Translations under genes and position numbers: made by a program | Shown: one piece after another, positions 26,744-35,358 of the stretch | Layout of the letters: each line of letters starts with the position of its first letter | How positions within the stretch are numbered: position 1 is the stretch's first letter | Source: Lewinellaceae bacterium | Lineage (GTDB): Bacteria > Bacteroidota > Bacteroidia > Chitinophagales > Saprospiraceae | Reading direction: 5' to 3' | NCBI GenBank assembly: GCA_020636275.1 | Contig: JACJYD010000004.1 | Location: forward strand, 186,001 to 250,000 | Length of the DNA stretch: 64,000 nt | Notes under the pieces: generated by a model | The model's database searches: none | What the model saw: only the letters and a program-made list of their open reading frames with translations | What the model was told of the DNA's origin: nothing

Positions 26744-28039
26744 TTATCTAAGCATCACCCATTTTTGGGCACAGGTAGGCCCCTGGTTGCTGCTCAATAC
26801 ACAGAAGTAGATGCCGGGTTCCAGTCCGGCGCCGTCAAATGGGATGCGGTACTCCCCGATCCCATACCGCCCGCTCACCGGGGTGGAGATCAGCTGGCCG
26901 GTTGCGTCGAAGAGGGAGATGGTTATATCGGAAGACTTGCTTACCGCGAAAGCGATCTCCGTAGTCTGGTCGAATGGGTTTGGAGTGTTGGGAAGCAGGG
27001 TGACAGGGTTTTCCAGGGGGTTGGGCGATACCTCACGGGAGGCGCTGAGTATGACAAGTTCCTGGGTAGAGGCCAAAAGGGACGAGCCTGAATTTCCCCC
27101 CATAATTAATACAGTGGTATCGCTGGTTCGCACACAACCGAATGCCCGCCGTTCGTATTCCATGTTTCCAAATGTTTCCCAACTGTCTCCCCCAGGTTGC
27201 ATCGGGGCGTAGCCCTCGATTTTCATGGCCGCAGCGGTGAGCGATTCAATGCCACCGAGGGTAATGATCTTATTGTAAAGTACCGCACTTCCGTGGAGAG
27301 CCCTTGGTTTCAGTAAATCTGGAGGATCAGAAACCCATCCGGCAATTGGGTTGTTGAAATCAAACCCCTCCACCGAATTTGTAGCGGCGGAATAGGATTG
27401 CAGCCCCCCAATGATAAAGATCTTGTTGGCAACCACTACACTCGTGTGGGTCGCTCTTGGCATAATCAGGGAGTAAGGGAAGGTAGTCCAATTGTTTATT
27501 GCCGGGTCATAAATGTATACGGAGCTCTGCATATCGCCCTCCGCGCCTCCGGTGCCTCCGGTAACAAATATCTTCCCATCAGGCGTCGTACAGGCCGACA
27601 GTAAAGCCCGGGCCTCGGGCAGATCGGCGATGGTGTCGGCATCGAACCCCGTTTCCGGATAAAAGCGATATACTTTTGAAGTCTCCCAGTTACCATAGGT
27701 GCTGGCCCCTCCGATGATATAGATCGCGCTATCGAGGGCCACCGCGGCCATCTCGCACATAGGTTGAGGCAGGGTGTAGTTTGATAAGGTCCATTCGTCC
27801 TGATCCTTACTGTACACCTCGATCGTATTCAAGGAGGTAGAAATACTGGTTGCTCCACCGAAAACATAGACCTTTCCATTTTCGGCTGCTACGGCAGGGA
27901 AATAGGAACGCCCCTGGTTCATACTGGCCCTGGTTTCCCAATTCCAGGATCCTGGTGTCCACGGCTGCGCCTGACTTGTGATTGAGGCCAGAATGAAGGC
28001 TAGCCCAATGACAAAGGGAATACATGTTGCAGGTTTCAT
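26744..28039 (-). CDS. Secreted Kelch-repeat protein with T9SS type A sorting domain
   Basis: 431 residues from ATG 28039 (signal 'FVIGLAFILASITSQAQ'). About six Kelch blades form a beta-propeller ('NGKVYVFGGATSI', 'DSAIYIIGGASTYGNWE', 'DGKIFVTGGTGG', 'ANKIFIIGGLQSYS'). The last ~85 residues are a type A T9SS sorting domain ('LLPNTPNPFDQTTEIAFAV', 'GIGEYRIPFDGAGLEPGIYF', 'AQKWVMLR'). It is exported through T9SS and anchored or released at the cell surface. Kelch propellers bind proteins or glycans; no active site is visible. A long 22-bp hairpin lies ~108 bases upstream of its start. Confidence 0.92.
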   Translation of the reverse strand: MKPATCIPFVIGLAFILASITSQAQPWTPGSWNWETRASMNQGRSYFPAVAAENGKVYVFGGATSISTSLNTIEVYSKDQDEWTLSNYTLPQPMCEMAAVALDSAIYIIGGASTYGNWETSKVYRFYPETGFDADTIADLPEARALLSACTTPDGKIFVTGGTGGAEGDMQSSVYIYDPAINNWTTFPYSLIMPRATHTSVVVANKIFIIGGLQSYSAATNSVEGFDFNNPIAGWVSDPPDLLKPRALHGSAVLYNKIITLGGIESLTAAAMKIEGYAPMQPGGDSWETFGNMEYERRAFGCVRTSDTTVLIMGGNSGSSLLASTQELVILSASREVSPNPLENPVTLLPNTPNPFDQTTEIAFAVSKSSDITISLFDATGQLISTPVSGRYGIGEYRIPFDGAGLEPGIYFCVLSSNQGPTCAQKWVMLR

Positions 28040-28146
28040 AATTCCAAAATTTGGGTTGTGATGAAAAAATTCTATCACTCCAAAAATGGCGTCGCCTGCC
28101 TTTCATTTCTGGTACGGGTGTTTCAAAAGCTTGTACAAATAGTACA

Positions 28147-28194
28147 TAATAGATTTGATATGGGCGCGCGCACGCGCCCATATCAAATCTATTA
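28147..28194. repeat. Perfect 22-bp-stem hairpin, 4-nt loop
   Basis: The arms start TAATAGATTTGATATGGGCG and pair perfectly over 22 bp around the loop CGCA. It lies 10 bases after the stop of the hybrid kinase gene (minus strand) and upstream of the Kelch gene. On the minus strand no T run follows beyond ATTA, so termination would depend on the stem alone. Confidence 0.85.
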
Positions 28195-28204
28195 GAGTAA
28201 AAAT

Positions 28205-30409
28205 TTATTTCCGCAGCGCCGAAGGCGCCATGCCGAACTCCTTGAAGAAGACCCGGGAGAAATAGGCCGGATCCTTAAACCCCACCTCATAAGCGATCTC
28301 GGAAATGTGGAGGTCGGTCTCGGTTAGCAGGGACCTGGCTTTGTTCATCCGGAAAGACCGGACGATATCGGAGGCGGACTGGCCGGTCAGGGCTTTCAGC
28401 TTCCGGAACAACTGCACCCGGCTGACGCCCAGTGTTTCGGAAAGTTCGCCTGCATGGAAATCTTCTTCCCCCAAATGGCTTTCGAGGGTGGTCATCAGGG
28501 TTTTCAGGAACGCTTCGTCGTGGTTGGAAGGCGCCAGCCTGGGCGCGCCCGACAGAGCCATGGTCCGGTATTTTTCCCGAAGACTATGGCGCAATTCGAT
28601 CAGCTTTCGCACGCGGGTCAGCAGTTCCCGGCTGTTAAAGGGTTTGGTCACGTAGGCGTCGGCGCCATGCTCCAGGCCCGTGATCGTCGACTCCAGGTCC
28701 GCTTTTGCAGTGAGGAGGATGATCGGGATATGGCTTGTCCGAAAGTCGCTTTTCAAGGTCCGGCACAATTCAAACCCGTCTTGCTCCGGCATCATCACAT
28801 CGCTGATGATCAGGTCGGGTATCCACTCCAGGGCCTTTTCGATGCCTTGCCGCCCGTTGACCGCCACGCCGATCTGGTATTCTCCTTCAAGGATCGATCG
28901 AAGGTATTGCACCACGCCGGAATTGTCCTCCACCACCAGGACCTGAGGCCACTCTTGAAGATAAGTCGAGGGAATTGGCTCGCCTGGGAATTCCTCCTGG
29001 TAGGATTCCAGTGGAACGGGCACTGCTGCCGGAGCAGGCGGAGCCGTCTGCGTAAAGGGAAGATACACCCGGAACTCAGCGCCTTGCCCCGGAGCGCTTT
29101 TTACCAGCAGGTCCCCATCCAGTAATTTGACCAATTCTTTCACCACCGACAAACCGATCCCCGTTCCTTCCGTTTCGGAAAGGGAGCCGGGGTTAGCCTG
29201 GTAAAAACGGTCAAAAATGCGGGCCAATTCCCCATCCGAAATCCCTTTTCCATTGTCCTTTACAGACATCCCCCATCTTTTTCCCTTCATTTTCCTTCCA
29301 AAAAGGGAAAACCAGGAAGGATCCTCCGTCCAATCGCCCTCCGCGAGGCATACCGAGACCTGGATCTCGCTCCCCGCTGGGGAATGTTTGACGGCATTGG
29401 AAAGCAGGTTGCCCAGCAGGGATTCCAGTTTTTCGGGGTCGAAATCCAGTTCCAGTTGGTCGGGTAGATCCGTCAACTGTACCTGGCTGTGTTTTCCCTC
29501 CGCCCACCGTTGAAAAGATTCTACCACGTACAAAATGTAAGGAACGACATCCCCGCGGATGAGGTGGACCGGCATCGCGCCGGCTTCGAGTTTGGACAGG
29601 CTGAGCATCTGGTTGACCAGGTGAAGCAGCCGGTTGCTATTTTGCCGGATCAGGCTCAGCCCGCTTCGGAAATGATCGGCCGGCCTGGCCTCTATCTGGT
29701 CCGCCATGCCCAGGATGACCGTCAGGGGCGTGCGAAATTCGTGCGTGATGTTGGTGTAAAAGCGGGTCTTCATGGCTGCCAGCTCCTGCAACCGGTCCTT
29801 TTCTGCCTGTTTAATCCTGGCATTTTGGCCAATCGAATACCGGAGCATAAAAAACACCGCGATCGTAATGACCAGAAAAAATCCGGAAAAAATGATCAAC
29901 GAATTTCCGGGAGACATGTCTGGATCCGGCGTCAGGTATGGTTGCAGGGCTATCTCAATTATCACCGTAACCACAAAAAATGCAAGGAATGGGGCCGCCC
30001 ATTTTTTATTTTTCTGAAGTAGTAAAAAATAGATAGGACCGCCCCCCCAGCCGACAAATACCAGGCCTGCGGAAGCGAGTATCCCACCTTGAAGGCAGAC
30101 TATTGCGAAGGAAAACAAGATGTGGAAAATAGCAGTGGCAAACACAAACCACTCAATACCCCTGCGCAACCATAAGAAAAGAAGGGTCAGGGAAGTAAAA
30201 TAGCCGAAATAAATACACTGGTAGTAGAACATGTTTTCCAACCCCAAGCCGTACCGCCATTGAAAGGCGCTGGCGGTGGAAAGAAAATTGATGACTACGA
30301 TCGTCACCAACCAAATCCTTTTGATCACGATGGTTTCCTGGTCGTCACCAGGATAAGACACGATCCGGGTCAGCCAGGCATTGGCTTTTTTGTAGAGGGA
30401 ATGTGCCAT
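28205..30409 (-). CDS. Hybrid two-component sensor (multi-TM, HisKA, HATPase, REC, AraC HTH)
   Basis: 734 residues. The N-terminal ~200 residues hold about six TM helices with short loops and no large periplasmic sensor. HisKA has the H-box 'FYTNITHEFRTPLTVI'; the HATPase has 'LLGNLLSNAVKHSPAG', 'DNGKGISDG' and 'GTGIGLSVVKEL'. A receiver domain has the acceptor Asp in 'LIISDVMMPEQDGFE' and Lys in 'YVTKPFNSREL'. The C-terminus is an AraC-type DNA-binding domain ('HAGELSETLGVSRVQLFRKL', 'ISEIAYEVGFKDPAYFSRVF'). Sensing and gene control are thus in one polypeptide, in contrast to the split system at 7.5-12.3 kb. The ligand is probably membrane-associated or small. TACATTTG (minus strand, 30433-30440) could be its -7 box. 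Confidence 0.93.
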   Translation of the reverse strand: MAHSLYKKANAWLTRIVSYPGDDQETIVIKRIWLVTIVVINFLSTASAFQWRYGLGLENMFYYQCIYFGYFTSLTLLFLWLRRGIEWFVFATAIFHILFSFAIVCLQGGILASAGLVFVGWGGGPIYFLLLQKNKKWAAPFLAFFVVTVIIEIALQPYLTPDPDMSPGNSLIIFSGFFLVITIAVFFMLRYSIGQNARIKQAEKDRLQELAAMKTRFYTNITHEFRTPLTVILGMADQIEARPADHFRSGLSLIRQNSNRLLHLVNQMLSLSKLEAGAMPVHLIRGDVVPYILYVVESFQRWAEGKHSQVQLTDLPDQLELDFDPEKLESLLGNLLSNAVKHSPAGSEIQVSVCLAEGDWTEDPSWFSLFGRKMKGKRWGMSVKDNGKGISDGELARIFDRFYQANPGSLSETEGTGIGLSVVKELVKLLDGDLLVKSAPGQGAEFRVYLPFTQTAPPAPAAVPVPLESYQEEFPGEPIPSTYLQEWPQVLVVEDNSGVVQYLRSILEGEYQIGVAVNGRQGIEKALEWIPDLIISDVMMPEQDGFELCRTLKSDFRTSHIPIILLTAKADLESTITGLEHGADAYVTKPFNSRELLTRVRKLIELRHSLREKYRTMALSGAPRLAPSNHDEAFLKTLMTTLESHLGEEDFHAGELSETLGVSRVQLFRKLKALTGQSASDIVRSFRMNKARSLLTETDLHISEIAYEVGFKDPAYFSRVFFKEFGMAPSALRK

Positions 30410-30466
30410 AGGAAGGCATTTAGAGGCCTTTTCAAATGTACGAAAAGGATTGAACCCTCTTCCTTT

Positions 30467-32812
30467 TTAATTCCTCACCACCTTCACCGGCTTCATCCCA
30501 TCTGCAATCAGGAAATAAATCCCGTGCGCCAGCCCGCCGATAGAGATCACCGTCTCCCTTCCGCTCAACTGGTACCGGCCAACTTCTTTACCGCACAAAT
30601 CGACCATCCGCAGCACAACCGGTCGGCTATCCGGTACTTGCACGACGATCTCCTCCCGGGCCGGATTGGGAAAGACTTTTATTACACCCGCTTGAGGCTC
30701 CACCACTCCGTTTGCCAAGTCGTTATTGCCGTTGAACGTGGGCGCCTGAATGACGAAATCGCCCGTCCCGTTGGGCCGCCGGGCATAGCCCTTGTCGGTA
30801 GTCTGAGCGGAGAAGGCGACCTCATTGGCAATGTTCCCTTCCGGATCGAGCAGAAAGAGGTCTTCGCCGGAAGCCGACAGCTTGAAATTGGCGTGCAGGC
30901 CGGATTGCGTGTCGTCCTCGTCGGCCCAAATGATGAGATAGCCGTTACCCGCCAGGGTCGTTCCCGCAGGAAATTGCCATTTCAATAAATTGCTGGGATT
31001 GTCGGAGAGGTAATAGCCGCTCAGGTCGATGGGGTCAGCGGAGTTGTTGTACAACTCGATCCAGTCGTCGTATTCGCTGTCGGGATCGGCGATGGTGGCG
31101 GTATTGGAAGCCATCAGTTCGTTGATCACGACCTCGCTGTCAATATACGAACCGACGTTTACCCGGTAAATGAAAACATCGTGCTCGGCGCCGGCCGGTT
31201 CGAAAGTGACCGTTTTGGGCGTATTGTCGGCGATGGCTTCGATGTAATAGCGCACATAAGTACCGGCCGGGAAACCAGGGATTGTAGCGCCGAACATCCC
31301 ATCACCCGCCGCGCCGTCGCCGTGCTGGCCATCGTCGTACATCGGTGTTTTCTGGAAAAGGCCCACGAAGTCCGTACCGTAATACAAACGCACCTGGCTG
31401 ACCCCCATTGCGCCGCTCACGGCAGCCGTCACGACGACCGTTTCGCCTGCATCCGGCGCCTGCCCGCTGACCCCTCCGGCTGCAAAATCGACCGTGCCGA
31501 CCGTCAGGCCCGTCACGTTGATCTCGGAATTGTTGAGCAGGAAATTCCGGCGGTTGGTGATAAAATTCTTGACAGCTTCTTTTTCGCTGAGAAAGTTATT
31601 ATAGGTATAGATCTTCTTCGGGTCGTTCTGCACCTCTGCGCCGATCAGGTCCACATAGGCATCGATCTTCGCATGGACATCTGCCGGAACCATGTACTCC
31701 TGCAGGATCGTGCGCACATGCGCCAGGTAGCGCTGCCGCAGGGCCGGCACGGCAAACAGCCGGTTCATCAGGGGGAACTTGGTATCGTTCTGGTTGTAGA
31801 AGGGACTCCATGAAATTGCGTCCGTTCGCAGGCAGCTGTTCCCGTCGTATTCGAGCGGGATGATCCGGTCGGTTTCGGGTTCCCAGTAAACGTAGTAATC
31901 CATGCCGCCTTTCCACACGTAGCTGTCCTCGTCGGTAAAAATGATCTCATGTGCCAGGAACCACAAGGCCTTATCCACGTCGAGATAGTGGATAAGGGAA
32001 TCCTCCAGCTGGTTGAGCGGAAGGTTATTGAGGTGATCGCAGGCCTGCACCAGATCCTCCCAGGGGTTTTGTTTGGTGGCTTTTTTCAGGGTGTAAAAGG
32101 GTTTATACGCTGAAGTGTCGGCTCCCAGGTAGTTGAGCGTGGAATAGCCGGTGCCGAACGGCCCGCCAGGGCCCCCTGGCCCCCCTGGCCCCCCGGAACC
32201 CGATTTGATCGCCCGCCAACGGGTGCCCTCGCTGCTGAGGAACCATTCTTCCAAATACTGGCCATTGATCTGCTGGATATTGGCGTAGGGACCCCAGTTT
32301 TGCCCGTTGAGGGTCAGCACTACGAAATTGGATTTCAGGGAGGTCGAATAAAACCGTCCCAGGTGGTTGTACAACACCTCCCGAATGGATGAGGGATCTT
32401 CGAAGCCGCAATTGAGGTTAAGGGTTTCGTAGCCCATCACGTTCTGGTTGGTCTTCGCGTAGTCCAGGGAGATGTTGAACGACTTTTTCTGGGAAGTATT
32501 CATGAAATACGAAGTCGTACCTTTAAAGCGAACGCCCACACTGTCGTAGGTCACTCCATCGACCGTCATCGTGGCCAGGATATCGGTTCCGCTGCTGTAA
32601 TTGTTTTGCAGCAGGTTCCAGTAGTTGGTTTGGTCAAAATGAAGGTCAATGGTCCGGACGATAGACTCGTCGTAAAAGCCTTCGGTGACGTTATTTCCAA
32701 GGATGAGCCGGTGGCCGTCGTCCGAAAAATGCATTTCCTGGGGAAGCGATTGGGCGCTTGTGGCAATACACCAAATCATCAGAAGGAAGAAAAAAGGATA
32801 TGAGCGCTTCAC
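30467..32812 (-). CDS. Secreted CotH-kinase-family protein with lamin-tail domain and T9SS sorting domain
   Basis: About 781 residues if translation begins at GTG 32812, which gives a clean signal peptide ('VKRSYPFFFLLMIWCIATSA'). The frame runs open to 33007, but that stretch contains the terminator of the upstream gene. A CotH domain follows ('DSVGVRFKGTTSYF', 'SFNISLDYAKTNQNVMG', 'DEDSYVWKGGMDYYVYWEPE', 'IIPLEYDGNSCL'), with an inserted Gly/Pro tract 'GGPGGPGGPGGPFG'. A lamin-tail domain comes next ('VINELMASNTATIADP', 'WIELYNNSADPIDLSGYYLS'), then a type A sorting tail. CotH proteins are atypical protein kinases in spore formers and fungi; kinase activity here is not shown. Confidence 0.88.
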   Translation of the reverse strand: MKRSYPFFFLLMIWCIATSAQSLPQEMHFSDDGHRLILGNNVTEGFYDESIVRTIDLHFDQTNYWNLLQNNYSSGTDILATMTVDGVTYDSVGVRFKGTTSYFMNTSQKKSFNISLDYAKTNQNVMGYETLNLNCGFEDPSSIREVLYNHLGRFYSTSLKSNFVVLTLNGQNWGPYANIQQINGQYLEEWFLSSEGTRWRAIKSGSGGPGGPGGPGGPFGTGYSTLNYLGADTSAYKPFYTLKKATKQNPWEDLVQACDHLNNLPLNQLEDSLIHYLDVDKALWFLAHEIIFTDEDSYVWKGGMDYYVYWEPETDRIIPLEYDGNSCLRTDAISWSPFYNQNDTKFPLMNRLFAVPALRQRYLAHVRTILQEYMVPADVHAKIDAYVDLIGAEVQNDPKKIYTYNNFLSEKEAVKNFITNRRNFLLNNSEINVTGLTVGTVDFAAGGVSGQAPDAGETVVVTAAVSGAMGVSQVRLYYGTDFVGLFQKTPMYDDGQHGDGAAGDGMFGATIPGFPAGTYVRYYIEAIADNTPKTVTFEPAGAEHDVFIYRVNVGSYIDSEVVINELMASNTATIADPDSEYDDWIELYNNSADPIDLSGYYLSDNPSNLLKWQFPAGTTLAGNGYLIIWADEDDTQSGLHANFKLSASGEDLFLLDPEGNIANEVAFSAQTTDKGYARRPNGTGDFVIQAPTFNGNNDLANGVVEPQAGVIKVFPNPAREEIVVQVPDSRPVVLRMVDLCGKEVGRYQLSGRETVISIGGLAHGIYFLIADGMKPVKVVRN

Positions 32813-32969
32813 GGTAAATAGGTTAAGGGTGAAAACCACATAAAACGATACAGTACATAGGGATAGGTGGCAAAATACCATTCCCGGTTGCAGGTTAAAG
32901 GTAAAAAACGGCCAGTTGAAGTGGGCCATTCTGGAAAGAATGTCGTCGAAACCGGATGGGGTTGGCCAG

Positions 32970-33000
32970 AAAAAAAGCCGGCTGGAAAACCAAGCCGGCT
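32970..33000 (-). terminator. Terminator of the 115-residue protein gene
   Basis: On the minus strand AGCCGGCT-N9-AGCCGGCT is followed by seven T. Each arm is itself palindromic. It lies 49 bases past the stop of the gene at 33049-33396 and argues that the CotH gene starts downstream of it. Confidence 0.8.
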
Positions 33001-33048
33001 CGTTCAAGGGGATTAACCTTTGTCAGTAATATCTTGAGATGGAAGCCA

Positions 33049-33396
33049 TCAACCTTCGCCCCGGAGGTGTTCCAGATCGGTAGTGAGGTGCGTCAATTCC
33101 GGGTGATCCACATCGATGTGGGCAAACACGTGTTTTTCGTTGCGCAGGAGGTCTACGAAGCAGTGCATCTTGCTGAAGGGAATGTACAGATCGATCTTTT
33201 TCTTACTGTGTTTCCAATGATGTACTTTGGCAGCCGGCACGGGGCTATCGTCTTCGACAAAAAGCAACAGAAGCATGAAACTATCTCCAAAGCAATTGAG
33301 TTTACCACGTACTTTCGCCTCCCCCCATTCAGAGGTTTCCTGCGTCCAAAGACAGTAAGTGTATTCTTTTACTTCTGCGTAAATGATGTTTGCCAT
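33049..33396 (-). CDS. Small soluble protein of unknown function (115 aa)
   Basis: Starts MANIIYAEVKEYTYCLWTQE, continues with 'GKLNCFGDSFMLLLLFVEDD' and ends in a His/Asp/Glu-rich tail ('HIDVDHPELTHLTTDLEHL'). No signal peptide or TM helix. The downstream terminator with a T run on the same strand supports it as a real gene. I do not recognise the family; the antisense frame over the same DNA is less protein-like. It lies between the CotH gene and an SPFH gene on the same strand, with 150 bases to the latter. Confidence 0.6.
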   Translation of the reverse strand: MANIIYAEVKEYTYCLWTQETSEWGEAKVRGKLNCFGDSFMLLLLFVEDDSPVPAAKVHHWKHSKKKIDLYIPFSKMHCFVDLLRNEKHVFAHIDVDHPELTHLTTDLEHLRGEG

Positions 33397-33546
33397 ATTT
33401 CAATTCGTTTTTTCGTCATACCGTAGAAGCGGGGTCCTGCCGGCGTCCCACTTTGAAGAACTTCTATTCGGGAACCAATTTCCGGTTTGATCGCCGGAAG
33501 CGGGATGATTTTTGTCACCGCGAAAAATGAGTTTTGTCGCTGCAAG

Positions 33547-34284
33547 TTAATTATCGATACTCCTGGGCAACGCCTCTTCCGGGAAGGGGAATACGATCGT
33601 CGAATTCTTCTCTGCGGCGATATTCGACAGGGTTTGATACAGCCGCAATTTGATAGCCGAGGGCGACTGGTCGATCAGTTTGCCGGCTTCCAGGAGCTTT
33701 TCGGCGGCCTGTTGTTCCGCAAGCGCCAGAATGATCTGAGCCCGCCGGGAACGTTCGGCTTCTGCCTGGTGGGCCATCGAGCGCTTCATATTTTCGGGCA
33801 ATTCAATATCTTTAATTTTGACATCAATGATGGAAATGCCCCACTGCATGGTCTCCAATTCGACCATTTTCCGGATCTGCTGCCCCATCTCCTCTCGTTT
33901 CGACAGGATCGTATCCAGTTCGACTTTCCCACACACGTCGCGCAAGGCGGCCTGCCCGAGAAGCGTAATGGCGTAGTTGTAGTTCTCCACCTCCAGCACC
34001 GCTTTCTCCGGATCTTCGATCTTGTAAAACAGAACGCCATCGATCCTGCAGGGCACGTTGTCCTGGGTCATGACTTCCTGCGATAGAATATTGATGGTAA
34101 TCACCCGGATATCCACGAACTGAGTAGTTTCTATCCCGGGGATGATCCACCGGAGGCCGGGACGCAGGATCTTGATATATTTTCCAAACCGGAATTTCAA
34201 GGCTCTTTTATACTCAAACACAATGCGAATACCGGAGAGCAAAAACAACAGCACAAAGGCGAGAAGGATGGTTAGCGTGGTCAT
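33547..34284 (-). CDS. SPFH/band 7 (slipin/stomatin-like) membrane protein
   Basis: 245 residues. An N-terminal TM helix ('LTILLAFVLLFLLSGIRIVF') leads into the SPFH domain with family signatures 'RALKFRFGKYIKILRPGLRW', 'DIRVITINILSQEVMTQDN', 'YAITLLGQAALRDVCG' and 'GISIIDVKIKDIELPENMKR'. A short coiled-coil follows ('HQAEAERSRRAQIILA'). Slipins form oligomeric membrane scaffolds and usually pair with a NfeD protein; none is adjacent here. It is transcribed divergently from the next gene, and the intergenic region carries an 11-bp inverted repeat. Confidence 0.93.
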   Translation of the reverse strand: MTTLTILLAFVLLFLLSGIRIVFEYKRALKFRFGKYIKILRPGLRWIIPGIETTQFVDIRVITINILSQEVMTQDNVPCRIDGVLFYKIEDPEKAVLEVENYNYAITLLGQAALRDVCGKVELDTILSKREEMGQQIRKMVELETMQWGISIIDVKIKDIELPENMKRSMAHQAEAERSRRAQIILALAEQQAAEKLLEAGKLIDQSPSAIKLRLYQTLSNIAAEKNSTIVFPFPEEALPRSIDN

Positions 34285-34360
34285 GACAGGATGGTTTTAT
34301 TTTCCGGAAAATAGGCCTTTTCATACCGAAAATCAATGAGTTCTGTCAGTGTCTCCCCAA

Positions 34361-34400
34361 ATCCGGTGATAGTGGGGTCCGGGGGGAAATATCACCGGAT
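34361..34400. repeat. 11-bp inverted repeat in divergent promoter region
   Basis: ATCCGGTGATA and TATCACCGGAT are separated by 18 GC-rich bases, between the divergent SPFH and beta-barrel genes. It abuts the -33 box of the plus-strand promoter, so a regulator binding site is as likely as an RNA hairpin. Confidence 0.5.
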
Positions 34401-34406
34401 CCGGGG

Positions 34407-34438
34407 TTGTACGAGGGAAAGGGACGCGGCTACCTTTG
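34407..34438 (+). promoter_or_regulatory. Bacteroidota-type promoter of the 289-aa exported protein
   Basis: TTG (34407-34409), 21 bases, TACCTTTG (34431-34438). The start codon is 47 bases further on. Confidence 0.65.
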
Positions 34439-34485
34439 CCCTTGTCATCACGCAGATACTTTGATTCACCCAAAATCTAAGAACC

Positions 34486-35355
34486 ATGAAAAAGGAATTA
34501 TTCACCACTTGTCTCGTAGCCGGTTGTCTCTTGCTTAATGCCCTGCATGCCCAACAAATCCCCTCTTTTGAGGCGATGAAGAAAAATGGGATCACCCTGG
34601 ACCCCGTATCCATCATAAGCAAAAAAAGGGAACTTCGCCTCAGCTACGACCGTGTGCTCAGCCGGAAAATATCCATGCAATTCGAAATGGGCTTGGGGCT
34701 GAAAAATGAAGACCCGGACCTTCCCACTTTTTCCAACGAGGAAGTCAAGTCCGTTTTTACCCGGGAGGCCGACCGGTTTTTGGTCTGGTTCGTGCTCATA
34801 CCCATCTGGAATACCACTTATTCGAAAGAGGCGCCTCCGGAATGGAAAGAAATACAAACTTCCCAGTATATCCACTCCAACGTTTTCGGCTCGCTGGAAT
34901 TCAAATTTTTCCTGATCTCCAACCCGAGGACCAAATTGCCCAACGGACTGTACCTGGCTCCTGGTTTAACCATTGGCAAGAAGCGTTATTCCATCTATCG
35001 TTATACCCATGGCCAGCGAAACCAGATCGAGGGCTACGATAAAGAAACCGATTCCTGGGGCATCCCCATCATTTTCGGCTCGTATTCCAGCACCTGGACC
35101 GAGCGGGTGACCGTCATCGGCTTTGAAAGCCGGACCAGGGAAACGGAATCCAGCGTTTATGGGTATCCCTATGTGCGTGGGGGGTATCAGATCCCTATTG
35201 GCCGTTGTCTAACGTTGGACCTAAGCGGACAATTGCTTTTCAAAACGGGAATAGACCCGCTGGCGGAAAAGCCTTCCTTTCCCACTTTCTTTTCCAATCC
35301 GTTGAAAAACCGGACCGCTGCTGCTGTCTCGGCGCGGATCGGCTACCGGTTTTAA
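34486..35355 (+). CDS. Exported protein, probable outer-membrane beta-barrel
   Basis: 289 residues with signal 'LFTTCLVAGCLLLNALHAQ'. The mature part alternates polar and aromatic residues in beta-strand fashion ('RELRLSYDRVLSRKISMQFE', 'GSLEFKFFLISNPRTKLPNG', 'YLAPGLTIGKKRYSIYRYTH') and ends in 'VSARIGYRF', a terminal Phe typical of outer-membrane barrels. No specific family is recognised. It has its own promoter and is monocistronic, with its stop four bases from that of the convergent glutamine synthetase gene. Confidence 0.82.
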   Translation: MKKELFTTCLVAGCLLLNALHAQQIPSFEAMKKNGITLDPVSIISKKRELRLSYDRVLSRKISMQFEMGLGLKNEDPDLPTFSNEEVKSVFTREADRFLVWFVLIPIWNTTYSKEAPPEWKEIQTSQYIHSNVFGSLEFKFFLISNPRTKLPNGLYLAPGLTIGKKRYSIYRYTHGQRNQIEGYDKETDSWGIPIIFGSYSSTWTERVTVIGFESRTRETESSVYGYPYVRGGYQIPIGRCLTLDLSGQLLFKTGIDPLAEKPSFPTFFSNPLKNRTAAAVSARIGYRF

Positions 35356-35358
35356 CCC

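Noticed and set aside
32813..33007. N-terminal extension of the CotH protein
   Set aside because: Contains the T-run terminator of the upstream gene and moves the signal peptide inward; GTG 32812 fits better.
32956..33426. 156-codon plus-strand frame over the 115-residue gene
   Set aside because: No features of a real protein; the minus-strand frame has a matched terminator and more natural composition.
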